Shown: piece by piece, positions 60,681-64,000 of the stretch
How positions within the stretch are numbered: position 1 is the stretch's first letter
Layout of the letters: the number at the start of each line of letters is the position of its first letter
Origin: Pseudaquidulcibacter sp041917055
Lineage (GTDB): Bacteria; Pseudomonadota; Alphaproteobacteria; Caulobacterales; Aquidulcibacteraceae
Assembly (NCBI GenBank): GCA_041917055.1
Contig: JAYRYJ010000011.1
Coordinates: forward strand, 49,169-113,168
Length of the DNA: 64,000 nt
Direction of reading: 5' to 3'
The notes under the pieces: generated by a model
The model's database searches: none
What the model was told of the DNA's origin: nothing
Seen by the model: the letters and a program-made list of their open reading frames with translations, nothing else
Program-made: the position numbers and the translations under genes

Positions 60681-62225
60681 CTAATCGGAAACTTTAAGGC
60701 TGGGCCAAATAATCGGTGCCATGCCCTCAATACCGCCTGTAACACGGCTTGCCTGTAACCAAGCGGAATCGGCAAACCAAATTGGCACTAAAGGCACTTC
60801 ATCAAGCAAGAATTTTTCGCATGCCAACAAAGCATCTAAACGCGCTTTATCGCCCGACACCGAACGTGCTATATTCAAAGCCTCGTCAAATTTTGGATTT
60901 TTCCATTGATGGGAATAGGCGTTTCCACCGTCACCGAAAGATGCCATCAAATCCAATGGATCCGATTTCATTCCTTTATCAATACGAATTAGGCCGCAAT
61001 CAAAATCAAAACCATTGAGACGCGCGCTTATCGCGCTTGATTCAGCGGTTGTGATGATTGCTTCAACTGAAATTTGTTTCCATTGATTGGTGATTTCAAC
61101 TGCCGCCCTCTCGCGTTCATCCTTAGGCACTAAAAGTTCAAACCTAAGCGGGTTTTCGGCATTATAGCCCAAATCGCCCATGATTTTTTTTGCGCCCGCA
61201 ACATCGGGTTCGATTTTCGCACTTTCTCGAACAAAGCGGGTCGCGGGATTAACCGCACCGCGCAAAATGGCATTGGCAATCCTAACGCGGTCAATTGCCA
61301 TGCTCAAAGCGCGGCGAACCAATGGGTTTGTGAATTGGGGTTTTTTGGTATTGATTGATAAATAAGTGAAGCGCGGCGCTTTAACGCGAATGAAATTATT
61401 GGGAAAATCCTTAGTAAGCGATTCATAACGCATCAAGGACGGGTCTTGTGCTAAATCCACGGTTTTGGATTGAAACATTCTTATTCGGGTGGTGAAATCA
61501 TCGACGGCCTGCACCTCAATTGCTTTTGGCATTCCTTCGACCCAGCCGCCATTTGGATTATTATCAAACCTGATGCGGGTTTGGGTATAGACAGTCGGTT
61601 TATAGGGGCCCGAAACCACAATTTTATCGAGTTTAGTCCATTCTTCGCCGAATTTATCCATTACGTGCAATGGAATTGCATAAAACTCCTGCATTCGCGA
61701 GGTGAAATTAGCGTCCGCCCCGTCAAGCTCGATTTCAATCTTATTGCCGTCAAGCAATTTGACACCGATGTCTTCGATATTACCCTTTTCCAAAAACGCC
61801 TTTTTATAGCCTTTAATACCAAATAATTCAGATGCGTCAGGATAAGCAAGGCGCCAATCCGCGCTTTTTTGAAGGCTTTTAATAATACCGGCGGCATCTA
61901 ATGGTGTGCCGTCGGACCATTTCATATTGGGTTTGACTTCAAATATCCATTTTGTGAAATCGGCATTCGCGGTCCATGATTGCGACAATGAAAAATCATT
62001 CGATGGCCCGCCATCTTTGCCATAGCCAACAATCGGTAACATATATTGGCGAAACAAAAGCGCAGAAATCGCAAATTCGGCCTTAAGCGGGTCTAAAGAA
62101 TCAGGGCCTCCCGCCAAAGCAACCCGCAAAACGCCCATTTCATGTTGACCATTAGCGCATGCCGCCAATATTGCCGGTGCAAAAATACTAAGGCCGAAAC
62201 CAAATTGTCTGCGCGTAATTGTCAT
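60681..62225 (-). CDS. Peptide-type ABC transporter substrate-binding lipoprotein (orphan)
   Basis: About 514 residues of the SBP_bac_5 family (oligopeptide, nickel or similar ligands): LRVALAGGPDSLDPLKAEFA, VNPATRFV, then FDFDCGLIRIDKGMKSDPLD. The N-terminus carries a twin-arginine (TRRQFGFGLSIF) before lipobox ILAAC, so export by Tat with lipid attachment is predicted. No permease or ATPase genes are adjacent, so it is an orphan. Start is ATG 62225 or 62231; no ribosome site is seen. Confidence 0.85.
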   Translation of the reverse strand: MTITRRQFGFGLSIFAPAILAACANGQHEMGVLRVALAGGPDSLDPLKAEFAISALLFRQYMLPIVGYGKDGGPSNDFSLSQSWTANADFTKWIFEVKPNMKWSDGTPLDAAGIIKSLQKSADWRLAYPDASELFGIKGYKKAFLEKGNIEDIGVKLLDGNKIEIELDGADANFTSRMQEFYAIPLHVMDKFGEEWTKLDKIVVSGPYKPTVYTQTRIRFDNNPNGGWVEGMPKAIEVQAVDDFTTRIRMFQSKTVDLAQDPSLMRYESLTKDFPNNFIRVKAPRFTYLSINTKKPQFTNPLVRRALSMAIDRVRIANAILRGAVNPATRFVRESAKIEPDVAGAKKIMGDLGYNAENPLRFELLVPKDERERAAVEITNQWKQISVEAIITTAESSAISARLNGFDFDCGLIRIDKGMKSDPLDLMASFGDGGNAYSHQWKNPKFDEALNIARSVSGDKARLDALLACEKFLLDEVPLVPIWFADSAWLQASRVTGGIEGMAPIIWPSLKVSD

Positions 62226-62371
62226 TAACATATAGGCGCAAGTTTTATGAAAACTGTCAAGTAAGTTATGACATTGATTTGATTACCATTTGGCAATTTT
62301 TAACCCTAAATCGGCAAAAATTTCCGTGGCCGCATATTCGATTTCCCATAAAACAAGGGATTCTGCGCGGC

Positions 62372-62611
62372 ATGAATAATGCAGAGCATAATTTTATGTT
62401 GTTAAATGAAATTTGTGCAGACACTTTAAAGCAAATCGCAAACCGCCTTTTCGATATTCATGGTTCGACCGCAATCACAATTGCGCAAACTCAGATACGC
62501 GAATTAAAAAGCGAAAATTACCCCGCCGCCGCTAATGCCTGGCTAGTGCTTCAGTCAATGATTGAAGATTTGGTGAATGGAAAAGACATAAATATTTTGC
62601 GAATGCATTGA
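62372..62611 (+). CDS. Hypothetical protein, 79 residues
   Basis: Not recognised. It begins MNNAEHNFMLLNEICADTLK and has a long predicted amphipathic helical stretch. No signal peptide. Ribosome site AAGGGA lies 12 bases before the ATG, rather far; the ATG 8 codons later is an alternative. It lies downstream of the ssrA 3' end on the opposite strand. Codon use fits the neighbours; being real is likely but not certain. Confidence 0.5.
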   Translation: MNNAEHNFMLLNEICADTLKQIANRLFDIHGSTAITIAQTQIRELKSENYPAAANAWLVLQSMIEDLVNGKDINILRMH

Positions 62612-62652
62612 GTTCAAAAAGCTGCAAACTTTTGCCTTCAGAAAATTTTCTT

Positions 62653-62690
62653 AAGAAAGAGGCAGTTTCTCTGTTGCCGGGAAAACTGCC
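62653..62690 (-). terminator. Terminator at the end of ssrA
   Basis: Minus strand GGCAGTTT...AAACTGCC (62661-62690) followed by TCTTTCTT. Confidence 0.75.
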
Positions 62691-62985
62691 AAACCCCGCC
62701 TTAAACCGTGGTTTTAGGACTTAAGCGGACGAGCCGTAACTGCTTACGCAGCCAAAGCATATCCTTCAGCAAAGTTATCGTTTGCATTTATAAAATTGGG
62801 TCTTTGACGTGTCCCACGCGAGCGAAAGCATACATCTTTACACATCTGTCGATTCTATATCGGCCCCATCAAAATCTCGTGACAAATTCAAGAGATTTTG
62901 GTGGAGCCGCGGGGAATCGCACCCCGGTCCAGCCTGCTTATTCCATGCGCGTTTATCGCCATAGTCCGGTGCGACCGGACAGTAT
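62653..62985 (-). ncRNA. ssrA: tmRNA, circularly permuted two-piece form
   Basis: Rescues stalled ribosomes and tags the peptide. The acceptor piece comes first on the minus strand (about 62985 to 62899): T-arm CGGGG-TGCGATT-CCCCG and 3' end CGGCTCCACCA. A short AT-rich spacer follows (62868-62898), then the coding piece from 62867, which starts GGGGCCG; this pairs with CGGCTCC over seven bases. The tag frame (62785 down to 62744, TAA stop) reads ANDNFAEGYALAA; the charged alanine makes it AANDNFAEGYALAA. Permuted tmRNAs are typical of Alphaproteobacteria. The matching adaptor gene sspB is at 25885-26367. Outer boundaries are estimated to about 10 bases. Confidence 0.92.
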
Positions 62986-63050
62986 TAATATAGTAGTAAA
63001 TTCGCGAAAGGAAAGGGGAAGGTGCATTGTCACAAACCTGTCACAATATT

Positions 63051-63080
63051 TCGATATTTCCACGAGTATGGAAATATCGA
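63051..63080. promoter_or_regulatory. ArsR-type operator over the arsR start codon
   Basis: Perfect 11-base inverted repeat TCGATATTTCC (63051-63061) and GGAAATATCGA (63070-63080), spacer 8. The arsR ATG (63068-63070) lies inside it. Confidence 0.65.
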
Positions 63081-63403
63081 TTGCGATAAATGCCTTATCC
63101 GCGCTTGCGCAAACTACGCGGCTTTTGGTTTTTAAGAAACTTGTTGAATATGGTTCGGCGGGGTTACGCGCCGGCGACATTGCGCGCGAATTGGAAATTC
63201 CCGCAAATACTTTATCCTTCCATCTATCTCATCTTGAGAATGCGGGTCTGGTGGCGTCGCGCCGCGACGGGCGCAATATTTTTTACGCCTTTAATCGCGA
63301 AGCAATGAATGAATTAATCGGCTTTTTGAATGAAAATTGCTGCGCAAAAGATGGTGCAGCAAATAATTGCATTGTTGCACAAAATAATTTTTGCGAGGTT
63401 TGA
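63068..63403 (+). CDS. arsR: ArsR family metalloregulator
   Basis: 111 residues: winged helix with ALAQTTRLLVFKKLVEYGSA, then RAGDIARELEIPANTLSFHL (recognition helix) and GLVASRRDGRNIFYAFNREA (wing). Cys residues near the C-terminus (NENCCAKDGAANNCIV) are candidates for As(III) sensing. Repressor of the arsenic operon that follows. The ATG at 63068 is chosen; an in-frame TTG at 62708 would run through ssrA and is rejected. No ribosome site, and the operator overlaps the start. Confidence 0.9.
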   Translation: MEISIAINALSALAQTTRLLVFKKLVEYGSAGLRAGDIARELEIPANTLSFHLSHLENAGLVASRRDGRNIFYAFNREAMNELIGFLNENCCAKDGAANNCIVAQNNFCEV

Positions 63404-63404
63404 A

Positions 63405-63896
63405 ATGTCTAAAAAATATAATGTATTATTTCTTTGCACCGGAAATTCCGCGCGTTCGATATTGGGTGAAGCGATAATGAATCATTATTTTGGCGATAAA
63501 TTCAATGCCTATTCTGCGGGTTCAAATCCGAATGGAATTGTCAATCCAAATTCGATAGAATTATTGCAATCACTAAAAATCCCGACTGATTTCGCACGTT
63601 CCAAAAATTGGGACGAATTCGCACAAGACGGTGCGCCGGAATTGGATTTCGTATTTACTGTTTGTGATAATGCAGCAGCAGAAGTCTGCCCGATTTGGCC
63701 GGGGCAGCCAATGAGCGCGCATTGGGGCCTGCCAGATCCAGCCGCAGTAGAAGGTTCAAAAGCCGAAATCGCGGCGGCATTCAATGAAACATTTCGGATG
63801 TTGAAAAACCGCATAACGGCCTTTGCCAATTTGCCACTTAGCTCGTTGGATAGAATGAGCCTACAATCCAAACTTAACAAGATTGGAAAAGAATAA
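63405..63896 (+). CDS. arsC: Arsenate reductase, low-molecular-weight phosphatase type
   Basis: 163 residues. The P-loop VLFLCTGNSARSILGEA carries the nucleophilic Cys and Arg; a later Cys pair (VCDNAAAEVCP) fits the thioredoxin-coupled relay. It reduces As(V) to As(III) for export. The ATG at 63405 has GAGG about 8 bases upstream. It overlaps the next gene by one base. Confidence 0.92.
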   Translation: MSKKYNVLFLCTGNSARSILGEAIMNHYFGDKFNAYSAGSNPNGIVNPNSIELLQSLKIPTDFARSKNWDEFAQDGAPELDFVFTVCDNAAAEVCPIWPGQPMSAHWGLPDPAAVEGSKAEIAAAFNETFRMLKNRITAFANLPLSSLDRMSLQSKLNKIGKE

Positions 63897-64000
63897 TGTC
63901 AAATTCCGAAATCGGATTCTTTGAAAAAAATCTATCAATTTGGGTTGGGCTGTCAATCATTTTGGGCGTCGCACTTGGCAAAATTGCGCCCGATATTTTT
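63896..64000 (+). CDS. Arsenite efflux transporter, ACR3-like (3' truncated by window end)
   Basis: Only the first 35 codons are visible: MSNSEIGFFEKNLSIWVGLS and IILGVALGKIAPDIF. The F-E-x-x-L-S-x-W-V start with a first hydrophobic helix matches ACR3 arsenite permeases rather than ArsB. Gene order arsR-arsC-acr3 supports it. It overlaps arsC by one base. Confidence 0.8.
   Translation, partial: MSNSEIGFFEKNLSIWVGLSIILGVALGKIAPDIF

Noticed and set aside
62708..63067. N-terminal extension of the ArsR gene
   Set aside because: It would cross the tmRNA gene on the other strand; the ArsR fold starts at 63068.
1..64000. CRISPR arrays, insertion sequences, prophage genes and defence islands
   Set aside because: No regularly spaced direct repeats, transposase or integrase motifs, or phage structural genes were seen.

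Overview
The window looks like a chromosomal segment of an AT-rich alphaproteobacterium, most likely of the Caulobacterales/Maricaulales type. The evidence is a tandem flagellin array with FlbT, FlaF and sigma-54 (TGGCAC-N5-TTGC) promoters, a circularly permuted two-piece tmRNA with an ANDNFAEGYALAA tag, an alphaproteobacterial SspB, large TonB-dependent receptors (TBDRs), and a glycan locus carrying a tryptophan-halogenase-like flavoprotein. Genes are dense, neighbours often overlap by 1-4 bases, and several genes have well-supported TTG or GTG starts. No insertion sequence, prophage or CRISPR array was seen.

Layout. 1-3.0 kb: the end of a hybrid histidine kinase, a small unknown protein and endonuclease III. 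3.0-9.8 kb (all minus): five flagellin genes in two subfamilies, a FlaG-like gene, then flaF and flbT; four flagellin genes have their own sigma-54 promoter, and the leaders form paired stem-loops. 10-15.7 kb: housekeeping genes (MoxR ATPase, rdgB, hemW, LpoA-like lipoprotein, rsmI, yraN, recR). 15.7-19 kb: rpsA behind an elaborate hairpin leader, ihfB, mscL. 19-24 kb: a TBDR divergent from a secreted fusion of a cyanophycinase-like (S51) domain and an isoaspartyl peptidase/asparaginase domain, with a 160-base imperfect inverted repeat between them. 24-34.7 kb: PadR regulator, sspB, a beta-helix membrane protein, metK, Pif1-like helicase, cysK, MarR-GNAT fusion, TMEM175-like channel, lipoprotein esterase.

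34.6-46.8 kb (all minus) is a beta-glucan-type utilisation locus: LacI regulator, TBDR, GH3, halogenase-like flavoprotein, GH30 lipoprotein and two FucP-type sugar transporters, with two palindromic LacI-type operators before the TBDR. The likely flow is glycan uptake through the TBDR, periplasmic cleavage by GH3 and GH30, and monosaccharide import by the MFS permeases.

46.8-64 kb: two TorF-type porins, two RNA methyltransferases, an OmpA-like protein with a helix-hairpin-helix partner, a TM2 protein, an M13 peptidase, an amino acid permease, a 42-residue membrane peptide followed by a second long inverted repeat, carA, an SDR, rpmB, a WYL regulator, a Tat-type solute-binding lipoprotein, the ssrA (tmRNA) gene, and the start of an arsR-arsC-acr3 arsenic resistance operon cut by the window end.

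The best candidates for new biology are the flagellin 5' leaders (possible FlbT targets), the mutually exclusive hairpins before rpsA, the cyanophycin-degradation-like fusion with its divergent receptor and long hairpin, and the second long hairpin before carA.
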